Origin: Secundilactobacillus oryzae JCM 18671
Lineage (GTDB): Bacteria; Bacillota; Bacilli; Lactobacillales; Lactobacillaceae
Direction: 5' to 3'
Length of the DNA: 54,522 bases
Assembly (NCBI RefSeq): GCF_000740055.1
Contig: NZ_BBJM01000010.1
Span: 1 to 54,522, forward strand
Shown here: piece after piece, positions 1 to 8,000 of the stretch
How the letters are laid out: each line of letters starts with the position of its first letter
How positions within the stretch are numbered: position 1 is the stretch's first letter
Position numbers and translations under genes: made by a program
Notes under the pieces: generated by a model
Seen by the model: the letters and a program-made list of their open reading frames with translations, nothing else
Told to the model about the DNA's origin: nothing
Database searches by the model: none

Positions 1-67
1 CTTTTTCTGGAATATATTCAGTTGTAAGACTCAAAGTTAATTGATTCATGTTATAATTATTTTGCAT
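1..67 (-). mobile_element. IS1182-type transposase, N-terminal fragment (runs off the window)
   Basis: Only the first 22 codons are present, reading leftward from an ATG at 67-65 and leaving the window at base 1. The peptide begins MQNNYNMNQLTLSLTTEYIP, which resembles the opening of IS1182-family transposases in lactobacilli (an NYN-x-NQ-x-x-L start followed by a Tyr-Ile-Pro segment). A GAAAGGA ribosome binding site lies just upstream. Identification rests on the N-terminal motif only, because the catalytic DDE core lies outside the window. The outer end of the element probably falls between about 186 and 215, but no target duplication can be checked. Confidence 0.6.
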
Positions 68-73
68 TTTTTA

Positions 74-116
74 TTTCCTTTCGGGAAATTTTGAGTATTG
101 GGGGCGACCGATACTC
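74..116 (-). promoter_or_regulatory. Hairpins in the 5' leader of the IS1182-type transposase
   Basis: On the minus strand GAGTAT and ATACTC (93-98 and 111-116) can pair around a GC-rich loop. Nearer the start codon, TTTCC and GGAAA (about 74-86) can pair across the ribosome binding site. Insertion sequences often hide their ribosome binding site in this way, so that readthrough from a neighbouring promoter does not raise transposase levels. The pairing is seen in the sequence; the function is inferred. Confidence 0.4.
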
Positions 117-139
117 TTTTTTTATTTTTCATTATATCA

Positions 140-185
140 AAAAGGCACTACCATCAGTTTTTAAAATCTGACGGTAGTGCCTTTT
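140..185. terminator. Bidirectional hairpin terminator between the IS fragment and the NlpC/P60 gene
   Basis: An 18-base-pair stem with one mismatch pairs 140-157 with 168-185. It is flanked by an A-run on the left and a T-run on the right, so it can end transcription in either direction. On the minus strand it terminates the NlpC/P60 gene that stops at 235. It also shields the IS from incoming transcription. Confidence 0.8.
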
Positions 186-234
186 ATTTTGGGACTTATG
201 TCACATCCCCTTTTTTATATGTGTGTTTTGTAAA

Positions 235-714
235 TTAATCAGCGAAGTCTGTAACGTGTGCGTAGCCAACTGCGTGCCACCATGGGGCATGAACGGCTTC
301 TTTAACAACGCCACGATTTTGAGCATCAATCATCTTACCGTTACCAACGTAGAGACCTACGTGGCTGATGCTACCTTTTGAGTAACCGAAGAAAACTAAG
401 TCACCCTTTTGGATGTTTTCCCATGAAACATGCTTGTACTTGTTGTATTGAGCTTGAGCAGTACGAGGAATGGTTACCTTAGCTGCCGTTTTGTAAACGT
501 AACTAGTGAAGCCTGAGCAATCAAAGCGGTTAGGACCAACGGCACCCCATGAGTATGGTGAGCCTAATTTTGATTTAGCAACCTGGTGAACGTTGCTGTA
601 TGAAGCTGCGTCATCGGTTGTAGTATCAGCGTTAGCTGTCTTAGTTCCAAGACCAAGAATGAATAGTGCGACAAGTGAAACTAAAACCAAACTATGTACA
701 ATTACTTTTTTCAT
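235..714 (-). CDS. Secreted NlpC/P60 peptidoglycan hydrolase
   Basis: This 159-residue protein is a small exported endopeptidase that should cut stem-peptide bonds in peptidoglycan. Residues 1-29 form a signal peptide (KK, a long hydrophobic stretch, then ANA before Asp30). The rest is one NlpC/P60 domain with the catalytic Cys66 in a DCSGF motif and His118 in SHVGLYVG. The third polar residue is probably Gln132 in an AQN motif. There is no separate wall-binding domain such as LysM or SH3, so it is a minimal hydrolase. An AAGGAGAT site sits 7 bases before the ATG. A WalR-type box lies about 50 bases upstream (763-779), which fits control by the wall-stress regulator WalRK. The family call is firm; the cleaved bond is not determined. 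Confidence 0.9.
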   Translation of the reverse strand: MKKVIVHSLVLVSLVALFILGLGTKTANADTTTDDAASYSNVHQVAKSKLGSPYSWGAVGPNRFDCSGFTSYVYKTAAKVTIPRTAQAQYNKYKHVSWENIQKGDLVFFGYSKGSISHVGLYVGNGKMIDAQNRGVVKEAVHAPWWHAVGYAHVTDFAD

Positions 715-762
715 CAGCTAAATCTCCTTCGTTGTTTACAATAAAAACTTTACCAAACTAAT

Positions 763-779
763 GTAACAACAACGTTACA
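763..779 (-). promoter_or_regulatory. WalR-type box upstream of the NlpC/P60 gene
   Basis: On the minus strand the sequence is TGTAAC, five bases, TGTTAC. This fits the published WalR (YycF) consensus TGTWAH-N5-TGTWAH at all twelve defined positions. It lies 49 bases upstream of the start codon, a normal distance for an activator. WalR controls autolysins of this class in other Gram-positive bacteria, which supports the assignment; binding here is inferred. Confidence 0.65.
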
Positions 780-822
780 ATGTAGTGTCATTGCGATTAA
801 GCTTAATTTGAACCTCGTAACA

Positions 823-863
823 TAAAAAAATCCCTGCTAGAGAATCTAGCGGGGATCTTTTTT
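823..863. terminator. Terminator of the MMPL-type gene
   Basis: A 12-base-pair stem (830-841 with 845-856) around a GAA loop is flanked by A and T runs on both sides. On the minus strand it directly follows the stop of the large membrane protein at 877. Confidence 0.85.
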
Positions 864-876
864 GAATGAATTTGAA

Positions 877-3570
877 TTAACCGTGACGGCGGAAATGTGG
901 CTTTCTAGCCGGGAGTGTCACAGTGAGCTTGCCAAGTGCTGCAACCATAACGGGAAGCGCTAGGTTGAAGATAATGGCGGTGAAGATGAAGATTAAGACA
1001 ATTTCAGAAAGTGGTTCAAATCGGAGAAAAGCAAGTCCGAAGACTGCCATGAAACTGATGAACAGGGTATGCCGAAGTGTTTGTCCCGAGTTTGACATAG
1101 CTGGTAACAACCACTCAAGTAACGAATCCTCATTATAACGGTAGTCGATGGCTAATGGTATCAACTGAAGGGCTGCTAAAGCGGTCAGTGGCACCATTGC
1201 TAGTACGATGACTTGCCAGTTAAACTGAGGGTCACCAGAGGTAAATCGCATTGTTAAGTGAGCTAACTGTAAGCCGGCCAGCGAACTTAGAAGGAAAGTA
1301 GCTCCCCAGAAGGCTGGTTGTAGCACTGAACGACTGATAATCATCAAACCAAGAAGCATTAAGCCAACCACGATTAGAATCATTCTTGGTAAGTTACGTT
1401 CGAATGATGATTGAATCTCAGATTGCACAACTGGTTGACCAGTAATTGCAACGGTTGCCTTTTTCAAAGACGTACCTTGGAGTTGAGTTTGAATTTGATC
1501 TTGCAGCTTTTGAGTGATAGCCAGTGTTTCGTGGCTATCTGCTGATTTTTTGAGGTAAACCGTCAGCATCGTTGTCTTACCATTTTGACTGGTATTGTTG
1601 ATAACGGTACGCTGGAAGGTCGGTGTCATAATTTGTTCTGGCGTCATGAAGTAAATCTTCGCAGCATCTGAAGCTTGAAGCTTACCTAAGTAGTTGTAAA
1701 TGCCATCGAAACGAGACGTCATTTCTTTCAAACTAGTCTGTGAGGCTTTTAGACTTTTTGCGATGGATTCAACTTTGGATCGATAACTTGATACGGAAGA
1801 TTGGCTAGAACTTGCTTCAGTGGTGAGCGTTTGCACATTAGAAGCGATAGTGGTTAATTGAGTTGCCAAGGCACTAACCTGGCGATTGTAGGCTGCGGTT
1901 CGTCTAGCACTGTTACTTTGCTGTGTTTGGTTTGCGGCACTCGTGATGCTGCTTACTTGTGATTGAACCGAGCCGGTATCACTTGATAGTTCACTTGCAG
2001 AGGTTGCAAGCTTGGTTAAGCTATCGTTAATGTCCTTTAGCGTGTTTACATCGAGGTCCGAACGGTTATCCTTGAGGTCACTTTGGAGGGACTTCAATTT
2101 GTCATTGGCACCTTTAAGATCCTGATTGAGGTCAAGAAGTTGGTTTGAAACATAGTTTTGAGAAACCGGCATGCCGTCGGGTTGCGTAAGAGAGGTAACG
2201 CTTTGGACGCCGGGCATACTCTTGAGCTTCGTTGTTAAATTATCGATTTGGTAAAGAGCGTTTGCACTATCAAGTCGCTTATCAGACTTGATGTAAACAC
2301 TGACTGGTGTTGCTTTACCTTGTGAGAAGTGGGCGGCAAGTACTTTAGCACCCTTAGCAGCCTGGTTCTCGGTGGTAAGGTTATCCATCACTGAGTAGCT
2401 TAAGTTGTTTCGGTAACTGTAGGCGAATGGTCCCACAAGATACAAAACAACAATGACGGCAACGATTGGTTGCCATAGACCAAACTTGGCAAGTCTACCC
2501 CAGAAATGACGTTCAGTTGTCTTAAGACGATCCGCCGTTGGCCAGAAGAAGTTTTCTTCGAGCATTCCCATGAAGATTGGGGGGATGGTCAAGATGGCAA
2601 GCGTCAACACAATGAACGTGAGCGCCAGACTACTGAACGAACGGATTGTTGAAAATGGTAGGAACCAGAAGGAACCAAAAATTAGGGTAAGTACGACTCC
2701 AACCGCAATGATTGGGTAACGAACATAACGCATACTTCTTGACGTCACTGCTGGTGCTTCCATACCTTCGACTAAGTTAATCTTGAAGCGTCGGTAGATA
2801 AAGAACAGCTCGAACGTTCCCACGATGATGGTCCCAAGCAAAATAGCGAGTGGAAGATATTCTGAGTAAGGGAAGTTGCCGCGATAAGTCAGGTTATTAG
2901 CGAGGCTCAAAGATGTCACATAACTAATGAGTAGCGTAATCAGTGAAATAATTGGCACGGCAACAGACTGGAATAAAATTCCTAATGTAATCATCGCAAA
3001 AATAAAGAGAATGATGGCGGCAATTTGGATATAACCAGCAATTCTAGCGTTATTATTATCATTAATGATTTCAGGACTCGTGACATAAGCTTTCAAGCTT
3101 GCCGTTTGAACTTGGCTATAGAGTTGCTTGGAAAGCGTCCGTACGGTACCTTGTTCCCGAGTAACCGCCAGTTGCACGATTTGAGTTGACTGATCTTTTG
3201 AAATCAGCTGATTTTTAGCTTCGGGAGTGTTGGTGGCAGTCGTAATTTTTTTAATCCCATAGAACTTTTGCTTGCCCTGTAGCTTCGCAACGACTCGAGC
3301 AATTTCGATTTGTTGATTAGTAGTCAACTTACCTTTTGGATTATTGAAAACGGCATTGACCGTATAAGTGCCGTTTAAATCACGTCCCCAAACGTTTTTG
3401 ATTTTCTGAGCTTTGGCAGGTTGGCTAGTGCTTGTTAATTGTGGTTGGCCAAAGTATTGCACAATCGTGCTCGTTTTTGGCATTGAAATAATGGCGATAA
3501 AGATCACAACTAACCACACGATAAGCGAAAAAATGCGGTAGTCGTGAAGTTTTTGTATACGTTCTTGCAT
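877..3570 (-). CDS. MMPL/RND-family membrane transporter, YdgH/YdfJ-like
   Basis: This large membrane protein (897 residues from the chosen start) has the MMPL layout. There is one N-terminal membrane helix, an extracellular domain, a cluster of five to six helices around residues 180-340, a second long extracellular region, and a C-terminal cluster of helices around 725-890. The second extracellular region (about 475-640) is rich in Gln, Ser, Thr and Leu heptads and is probably an alpha-helical coiled coil, as in MmpL and YhgE-like proteins. The family exports lipids, drugs or surface molecules using the proton gradient; the substrate cannot be told. I chose the ATG at 3570 because GAGGGG lies about 12 bases upstream; the in-frame ATG at 3594 has no ribosome binding site. 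No TetR-type regulator is adjacent, although such genes often have one. Confidence 0.85.
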   Translation of the reverse strand: MQERIQKLHDYRIFSLIVWLVVIFIAIISMPKTSTIVQYFGQPQLTSTSQPAKAQKIKNVWGRDLNGTYTVNAVFNNPKGKLTTNQQIEIARVVAKLQGKQKFYGIKKITTATNTPEAKNQLISKDQSTQIVQLAVTREQGTVRTLSKQLYSQVQTASLKAYVTSPEIINDNNNARIAGYIQIAAIILFIFAMITLGILFQSVAVPIISLITLLISYVTSLSLANNLTYRGNFPYSEYLPLAILLGTIIVGTFELFFIYRRFKINLVEGMEAPAVTSRSMRYVRYPIIAVGVVLTLIFGSFWFLPFSTIRSFSSLALTFIVLTLAILTIPPIFMGMLEENFFWPTADRLKTTERHFWGRLAKFGLWQPIVAVIVVLYLVGPFAYSYRNNLSYSVMDNLTTENQAAKGAKVLAAHFSQGKATPVSVYIKSDKRLDSANALYQIDNLTTKLKSMPGVQSVTSLTQPDGMPVSQNYVSNQLLDLNQDLKGANDKLKSLQSDLKDNRSDLDVNTLKDINDSLTKLATSASELSSDTGSVQSQVSSITSAANQTQQSNSARRTAAYNRQVSALATQLTTIASNVQTLTTEASSSQSSVSSYRSKVESIAKSLKASQTSLKEMTSRFDGIYNYLGKLQASDAAKIYFMTPEQIMTPTFQRTVINNTSQNGKTTMLTVYLKKSADSHETLAITQKLQDQIQTQLQGTSLKKATVAITGQPVVQSEIQSSFERNLPRMILIVVGLMLLGLMIISRSVLQPAFWGATFLLSSLAGLQLAHLTMRFTSGDPQFNWQVIVLAMVPLTALAALQLIPLAIDYRYNEDSLLEWLLPAMSNSGQTLRHTLFISFMAVFGLAFLRFEPLSEIVLIFIFTAIIFNLALPVMVAALGKLTVTLPARKPHFRRHG

Positions 3571-3690
3571 ATGTTGTCCGGTCCCCTCATGCATCTATAA
3601 TATGTAATAACTCAATTCTACCATAGGTTTAAAGCGGATTCTCGTGAATTTGTAAAATGAAATAATTTAAAATGATACCGTCGTTCTTTC

Positions 3691-3719
3691 TTGAAATAAA
3701 AGAGACGGGCACCTATAAT
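3691..3719 (+). promoter_or_regulatory. Near-consensus sigma-A promoter for the 81-residue protein gene
   Basis: TTGAAA at 3691-3696 and a perfect TATAAT at 3714-3719 are separated by 17 bases. Transcription should begin near 3726, giving a short leader before the ATG at 3753. CCGTC and GACGG flank the -35 element as a possible operator. Confidence 0.75.
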
Positions 3720-3752
3720 GAGCTTTCAACTGTATAGGAGTGACGACATAAA

Positions 3753-3998
3753 ATGAAAAGAAAACAGCCCAAACCCATGAGCCCTTATGCGGCATTAAAT
3801 GGTGATGATCGGTTTGCTGCCGCGACTAAAATTGCCGCGACGTATCAGCTTGAAACAGGGCAAGTCCTGTTTGCCTACATGCAAACCATTGCGCAGATTT
3901 CTGCTAAGCACGATAACGATACACGCCTAGCTACTCTGCAACCAGAGATTGATGAACAATTTGGCAAAACGCTTCAACTGTTGAGAGGCACTAAATAA
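3753..3998 (+). CDS. Small hypothetical protein (81 residues)
   Basis: I do not recognise this protein. It is short, soluble, begins with a basic stretch (MKRKQPKP), and is then predicted mostly helical with many Ala and Gln residues. It has no signal peptide, membrane helix or metal motif. It looks like a genuine gene because it has a near-consensus promoter, a TAGGAGTG ribosome binding site 9 bases before the ATG, and a terminator-like hairpin right after the stop. It stands alone, convergent with the CorA-type gene and divergent from the exporter. Function is unknown. Confidence 0.65.
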   Translation: MKRKQPKPMSPYAALNGDDRFAAATKIAATYQLETGQVLFAYMQTIAQISAKHDNDTRLATLQPEIDEQFGKTLQLLRGTK

Positions 3999-3999
3999 A

Positions 4000-4026
4000 A
4001 ATGAAGCACCGAATAGGCGCTTCATT
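4000..4026. terminator. Hairpin between convergent genes, overlapping the CorA stop
   Basis: AATGAAGC and GCTTCATT (4000-4007 with 4019-4026) form a stem preceded by an A-run. It ends the small gene on the plus strand and touches the last codon of the CorA-type gene on the minus strand. The T-tract is weak in the plus direction. Confidence 0.5.
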
Positions 4027-4933
4027 AGAGTAAATTGTTTTTATGGAAGTAACGAACTAGAATGCCAATCAAAATAGCAGATACAACAATGGTCAAGATC
4101 CAGGCCAGTGGCGAATGCTGCCACGGAATTGGGACGTTTTGACCGTAGAAGCCAAACACAATTGGCGGAATCATCAAAATAATGGAGTACACCGTCAGAA
4201 ATTTCATCGTGTTGTTCAAGTTGCTATCAAGTAAGTTTGAGTAGGCGTTAGAGACCCGATCGATGATGTCCGATGCCATTTGGGCCATCTCCTGGCCTTG
4301 CTTGGCTTCAATTAAAACATTGTCTAGAGCTTGGTGTTCTTCTTGAGATAAAGTCATTGTCCGCTCCATATCATTTAATAATTCATGATTTGAAGTCAGT
4401 GAAGTCAAAAGGAACACTAGACTAGTTTCTAAGTTCATGAGTTGAGTGATGGCCTTGTGGCTTTTTTGGTTCATCAGATGAACTTGAATATCGGTTCGAG
4501 CCACGTTTACATCGTCCAGAATATCGAAGTACTCTAATGACAACTGGAATAATAAGCGTGTTAGAAGGAAAAAGGGGCGGATTGGTTTTTTCTTCGTCAA
4601 GTGATGGTCAATTAATTCCTTGATGGAATGGTTGATAAAGCTAGATTTCGGTCGAGTAAACGAAATGAACGTGTCCGGCGTGATAAGAAAGGCGACGGGT
4701 TCGGTGTTATCCATACCGTCAAAATGCTGTGAAACGACCACGTCAAAAATAACTAACGTCGCATTACTGTCCTCATCCGTATCAAATCGTGCCCGTTCGT
4801 GGACGTCGGATACATAACGTAGGAAGCGTTTCGGAATTTGATAATTGCTTTGTAATTCGTTTCGATCTGAATCGGTTAAGTTTTCAACTTTAATCCAACT
4901 AAAGTCATCATTGATTTTGACTACTTCGACCAT
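4025..4933 (-). CDS. CorA-family divalent cation transporter with a GQN signature
   Basis: This 302-residue protein has the CorA layout: a large cytosolic domain ending in a long stalk helix, then two membrane helices at the C-terminus and a basic tail (HKNNLL). CorA channels usually carry Mg2+ or Co2+ as pentamers. The loop after the first membrane helix reads FYGQNVPIP, where nearly all CorA proteins have YGMN; the Met is replaced by Gln. In known CorA channels the GMN loop forms the mouth of the selectivity filter, so selectivity or flux may differ. I chose the ATG at 4933 because GGAGG lies 7 bases upstream; an extension to 5002 would have no binding site. The family is clear, the ion is not. 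Confidence 0.88.
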   Translation of the reverse strand: MVEVVKINDDFSWIKVENLTDSDRNELQSNYQIPKRFLRYVSDVHERARFDTDEDSNATLVIFDVVVSQHFDGMDNTEPVAFLITPDTFISFTRPKSSFINHSIKELIDHHLTKKKPIRPFFLLTRLLFQLSLEYFDILDDVNVARTDIQVHLMNQKSHKAITQLMNLETSLVFLLTSLTSNHELLNDMERTMTLSQEEHQALDNVLIEAKQGQEMAQMASDIIDRVSNAYSNLLDSNLNNTMKFLTVYSIILMIPPIVFGFYGQNVPIPWQHSPLAWILTIVVSAILIGILVRYFHKNNLL

Positions 4934-5054
4934 GAAAGCACCTCCACCATTTCTTACTTTAATTAAATCGCCAACCCACCTAAAAGTAAAGATTGAGGTC
5001 ATTTATTTGGAGAAGCAGTAAGATAGAGATAGTCAATCAAACGGAGGTTAAGCC

Positions 5055-6056
5055 ATGTGTACGAGTATTTTGCAAATTGCGAAGGATGGCACCCATTTTT
5101 TGTCACGAACGATGGACTGGCATCGAATGGGCAGCATGCCGCTCTTTTCACCACGTCAATATGAATGGAAGAGTGTCTATAACAACCATACTTACTATAA
5201 TAAGTATGCATTGATTGGTGGCGGCGGTCCTCATGATGATGAAATTGATGTTTCTGATGGCATTAACGAGTGGGGGCTTAGCGTCCAAAAACTGACGTTC
5301 ACCAACGGCTCCAAACTATCGGTTAAGCGTAATGATGACAAAGTGCAATTGGCGCCATTTGAATTACCTTTCTATTTATTAGGTAACTTTAAATCAGTTG
5401 CCGAAATTGAAGCCCACATTGATGAAATTGAACTTATGGGGGACGAAGAAGCTGACCGTAAGTATGGGCACCCTGAATTGCACTTTACCGTGTTGGATAA
5501 AACCGGGCGAATTGTGGTCATTGAGCCAACGACTCAACCAATGGCAATTAAGAACAATCCACTAGGGATTCTGACCAACTCCTACAATTTTGAAAAACAA
5601 ATTAGCCAGTTATCGGATTATATGGAATTTACGCCCGAGTTTAAGAATGGCACAGTGCCACTGAATACACCCAAGGTTACAACGGGTAATTTCTCAGGGA
5701 AGAAGGTGCCTACCGGTTCCTTCACACCTGGTTCGCGCTTCATTCGGGCAGCCTACGATAAAGAACGCGCGAATATTCCGGCTAACGAAGAGGAGGCCGT
5801 GGTTAGCAGTTGGCATCTATTGAATGGCGTTAGTGTTCCTCGGAGTACGGATCATCGGAGTACCTACTCAATTTATCGAGCGGGAACGAGTAGTGAATCT
5901 TTAACGTACTACTTTGAGCCATATGACCGGATGTCGATTGTAAAGTTACAGCTTACTCCCGAAATGCTGACTTGGACGAAGCCAAAGTTTTACTCCGTCG
6001 TGGATGATTTGGTTGTGGATGACCTGAACTTGCGCGATACGGTGACAGGTGCTTAA
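5055..6056 (+). CDS. Choloylglycine hydrolase-family amidase (bile salt hydrolase or penicillin V acylase type)
   Basis: This 333-residue N-terminal nucleophile hydrolase starts Met-Cys, so removal of Met exposes the catalytic Cys2. The other residues of the active site are at the family positions: Arg18, Asp21, Asn175 and Arg228. Members split the amide bond of conjugated bile salts, penicillin V or acyl-homoserine lactones. Substrate preference in lactobacilli depends on loops around the pocket and cannot be read reliably here, so I leave the enzyme at family level. There is no signal peptide, as expected for a cytosolic bile salt hydrolase. A CGGAGG site sits 8 bases before the ATG. The gene is monocistronic and diverges from the CorA-type gene. 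Confidence 0.88.
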   Translation: MCTSILQIAKDGTHFLSRTMDWHRMGSMPLFSPRQYEWKSVYNNHTYYNKYALIGGGGPHDDEIDVSDGINEWGLSVQKLTFTNGSKLSVKRNDDKVQLAPFELPFYLLGNFKSVAEIEAHIDEIELMGDEEADRKYGHPELHFTVLDKTGRIVVIEPTTQPMAIKNNPLGILTNSYNFEKQISQLSDYMEFTPEFKNGTVPLNTPKVTTGNFSGKKVPTGSFTPGSRFIRAAYDKERANIPANEEEAVVSSWHLLNGVSVPRSTDHRSTYSIYRAGTSSESLTYYFEPYDRMSIVKLQLTPEMLTWTKPKFYSVVDDLVVDDLNLRDTVTGA

Positions 6057-6094
6057 ACCGAATTGTAAAGATTTGATAAGTTAACGCGCAATCC

Positions 6095-6122
6095 TTGCCG
6101 GCTCAGATTGTTTCATTATAAT
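6095..6122 (+). promoter_or_regulatory. Promoter of the GH73 glucosaminidase gene
   Basis: TTGCCG (6095-6100) and TATAAT (6117-6122) are separated by 16 bases and precede the GTG start at 6145 by about 22 bases. Confidence 0.6.
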
Positions 6123-6144
6123 TTGTAGCAAATGGGAGAAGTGG

Positions 6145-6762
6145 GTGAATCCAATCGCAAGAAAACAAAAGAAATCTGGAATTGGCACGTTTTTATTAGT
6201 CGCTGTAGTGATGGCGTTAGTTTTTGGTGCTGCATTGAAACTGCGTCCCGCTATTGAAGCCAAATGGCATGCGACCACTTCAACGACAACTAGTTCAACA
6301 AGCGGGCAAACTGTGACGGCTGCACAAACGGCTTTTATTAAAAAGATGGCGGCCCCAGCTAAACGGGTCTATCAACTGAATCATCAGGTGTTACCAAGTA
6401 TCGTGGTGGCACAGGCTATTTTGGAATCTAATTGGGGTAAATCCGAATTGTATCAACAGGCGAATAACCCGTTTGGAATGAAAGGAAGCTACAACGGTAG
6501 TTCGAAGGCCTTTCCAACTGCAGAGTATATTGATGGTAAAAAAGTGACTATCAACGACTACTTCAGAAATTATCCTGATTTGAAGTCGGCGATTCTTGAT
6601 CATGATCAGGTCCTGCGGGCGAAGTTTATTCCGCAGGCTACCACTGATTATCAAACCGCAGCCAACTTCCTGCAGGAGAATAATTACGCGACGGATCCCG
6701 ATTACGCGCAGAAAATCATTCAAATGATTCAAACCTATAATTTAAATCAGTATGATAACTAG
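6145..6762 (+). CDS. Membrane-anchored GH73 N-acetylglucosaminidase
   Basis: This 205-residue protein has a short basic N-terminus, one membrane helix (about residues 13-31), a Thr/Ser-rich linker (43-58), and a glycoside hydrolase 73 domain. The motif around QAILESNWGKS contains the presumed catalytic Glu94, followed by the NPFGMKG segment typical of LytG/FlgJ-type enzymes. It should cut glycan strands of peptidoglycan at GlcNAc while tethered to the outer face of the membrane. The start is GTG at 6145, with GGGAG placed 6 bases upstream. No repeat or wall-binding module follows. Confidence in the family is high; whether the helix is cleaved as a signal peptide is uncertain. Confidence 0.88.
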   Translation: MNPIARKQKKSGIGTFLLVAVVMALVFGAALKLRPAIEAKWHATTSTTTSSTSGQTVTAAQTAFIKKMAAPAKRVYQLNHQVLPSIVVAQAILESNWGKSELYQQANNPFGMKGSYNGSSKAFPTAEYIDGKKVTINDYFRNYPDLKSAILDHDQVLRAKFIPQATTDYQTAANFLQENNYATDPDYAQKIIQMIQTYNLNQYDN

Positions 6763-6829
6763 ACCAGAGGCATGGAACACGGTAAAATGCTAAGGTTATA
6801 AAATTTAATTTGAAGTGGGGAATTTATCG

Positions 6830-7600
6830 TTGTTACATTTATTAGGTGAGCTATATGGCCCCTTTTTCGATTTACATAACTGGCAAACAGTTATTACTTC
6901 CGGAAACGACTGGCTTTTAATTTTTTCGCTAGTCTTAATCGAATGTTTGCTTTCCGTTGATAACGCTGTGGTTTTAGCAGCGCAGACGCAAAGCTTACCA
7001 ACTAAAAAGCTACAAGAAGAATCACTCTTTTATGGTATTTGGGGGGCATACATCTTCCGCTTCCTAATTATTGGACTCGGAACCTTCCTGATTCACTTAT
7101 GGGAAATCAAGGTTTTAGGTGCGCTATATCTAATCTTCCTAACGTTCCGTTACTTCACGAAGACTAAGGTCGTTCACACGCGTAAATTAGTCGGTGAGAA
7201 GAAACAGAAGAGCCATAGAGCGATGTTTTGGTCTGTCGTGGTTCAGATTGAAATGATGGACATCGTTTTTTCAATTGACTCTGTTTTAGCCTCATTGGCT
7301 ATTTCACCCAACCCCGTCATTATTTTACTGGGTGGGATGATTGGAATTCTTGCCATGCGTGGGATTGCCGAATTTATCATGAAGTTGATGCAAAAGATTC
7401 CCGAACTGGAACCGATGGCTTACCTTTTAATTGCCTTTATCGCGGTTAAATTATTCCTAACGATTCCGGCTATTGATATTGAAATTCCGGCCCCAGCGTT
7501 TGGTGGCATCGTAATTGGCGCAATTGTGATTACGTTAATTATTCACGCCATTCGTGCTAAAAAAACAGATCAAAATCCGAAGAAGGAGGAGGACCAGTAA
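6830..7600 (+). CDS. TerC-family integral membrane protein
   Basis: About 256 residues with seven or so hydrophobic helices. The two TerC hallmark segments are present: LIECLLSVDNAVVLAAQ and DIVFSIDSVLASLAIS, each with the acidic residue followed by S-x-D. TerC proteins are linked to tellurite resistance and, in Bacillus and relatives, to Mn2+ export or metal loading of exoenzymes. I prefer a TTG start at 6830, because GTGGGG lies 9 bases upstream; the GTG at 6815 has no binding site. The stop overlaps the thioredoxin start (TAATG), so the two are translationally coupled. A link between metal export and redox repair is inferred from that coupling. Confidence 0.85.
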   Translation: MLHLLGELYGPFFDLHNWQTVITSGNDWLLIFSLVLIECLLSVDNAVVLAAQTQSLPTKKLQEESLFYGIWGAYIFRFLIIGLGTFLIHLWEIKVLGALYLIFLTFRYFTKTKVVHTRKLVGEKKQKSHRAMFWSVVVQIEMMDIVFSIDSVLASLAISPNPVIILLGGMIGILAMRGIAEFIMKLMQKIPELEPMAYLLIAFIAVKLFLTIPAIDIEIPAPAFGGIVIGAIVITLIIHAIRAKKTDQNPKKEEDQ

Positions 7601-7917
7601 TGGCAGTTGAACTGACAAAAGATAATTTTATAGAGCAAACGGCGGACGGCGTTACAGTTGTCGATTTTTGGGCTGATTGGTGCGGACCATGTAAAATCAT
7701 GGATCCCGTTCTAGATCAATTAGAGTCACAATTTGGTCAAAAGATTAAGTTTGCTAAACTTGATGTCGACGGTAACCAAGACCTAGCAATGAGCTACAAG
7801 GTCATGAGTGTTCCTAGTCTGGTTTTCTTCCGAGATGGTAAGGCATTAGAAAAAGTTTCTGGTGTGTATCCTAAAGAAAAACTGGCAGCCTATTTGGAAC
7901 GTAAACTTGCTGAATAA
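7600..7917 (+). CDS. trxA: Thioredoxin
   Basis: A 105-residue thioredoxin with the complete WCGPCK redox motif (Cys28 and Cys31) and the cis-proline segment MSVPSLV. It reduces protein disulfides in the cytosol with electrons from thioredoxin reductase, which is not in this window. The ATG shares one base with the TerC stop codon, and an AAGGAGGAGG site lies inside the TerC gene, so expression is coupled. Lactobacilli often carry several thioredoxins; this may not be the main one. Confidence 0.93.
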   Translation: MAVELTKDNFIEQTADGVTVVDFWADWCGPCKIMDPVLDQLESQFGQKIKFAKLDVDGNQDLAMSYKVMSVPSLVFFRDGKALEKVSGVYPKEKLAAYLERKLAE

Positions 7918-7920
7918 TTA

Positions 7921-7945
7921 AATCCCCGGAAACGGGGATTTTTTG
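7921..7945 (+). terminator. Terminator of the terC-trxA operon
   Basis: AATCCCCG and CGGGGATT pair around a GAAA tetraloop (7921-7940) and are followed by TTTT. Confidence 0.9.
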
Positions 7946-8000
7946 TTGCATTCAGGGCGAGAAAAGTTTTAGATTAGTTAGTAATAGGATGGTGAATTTG

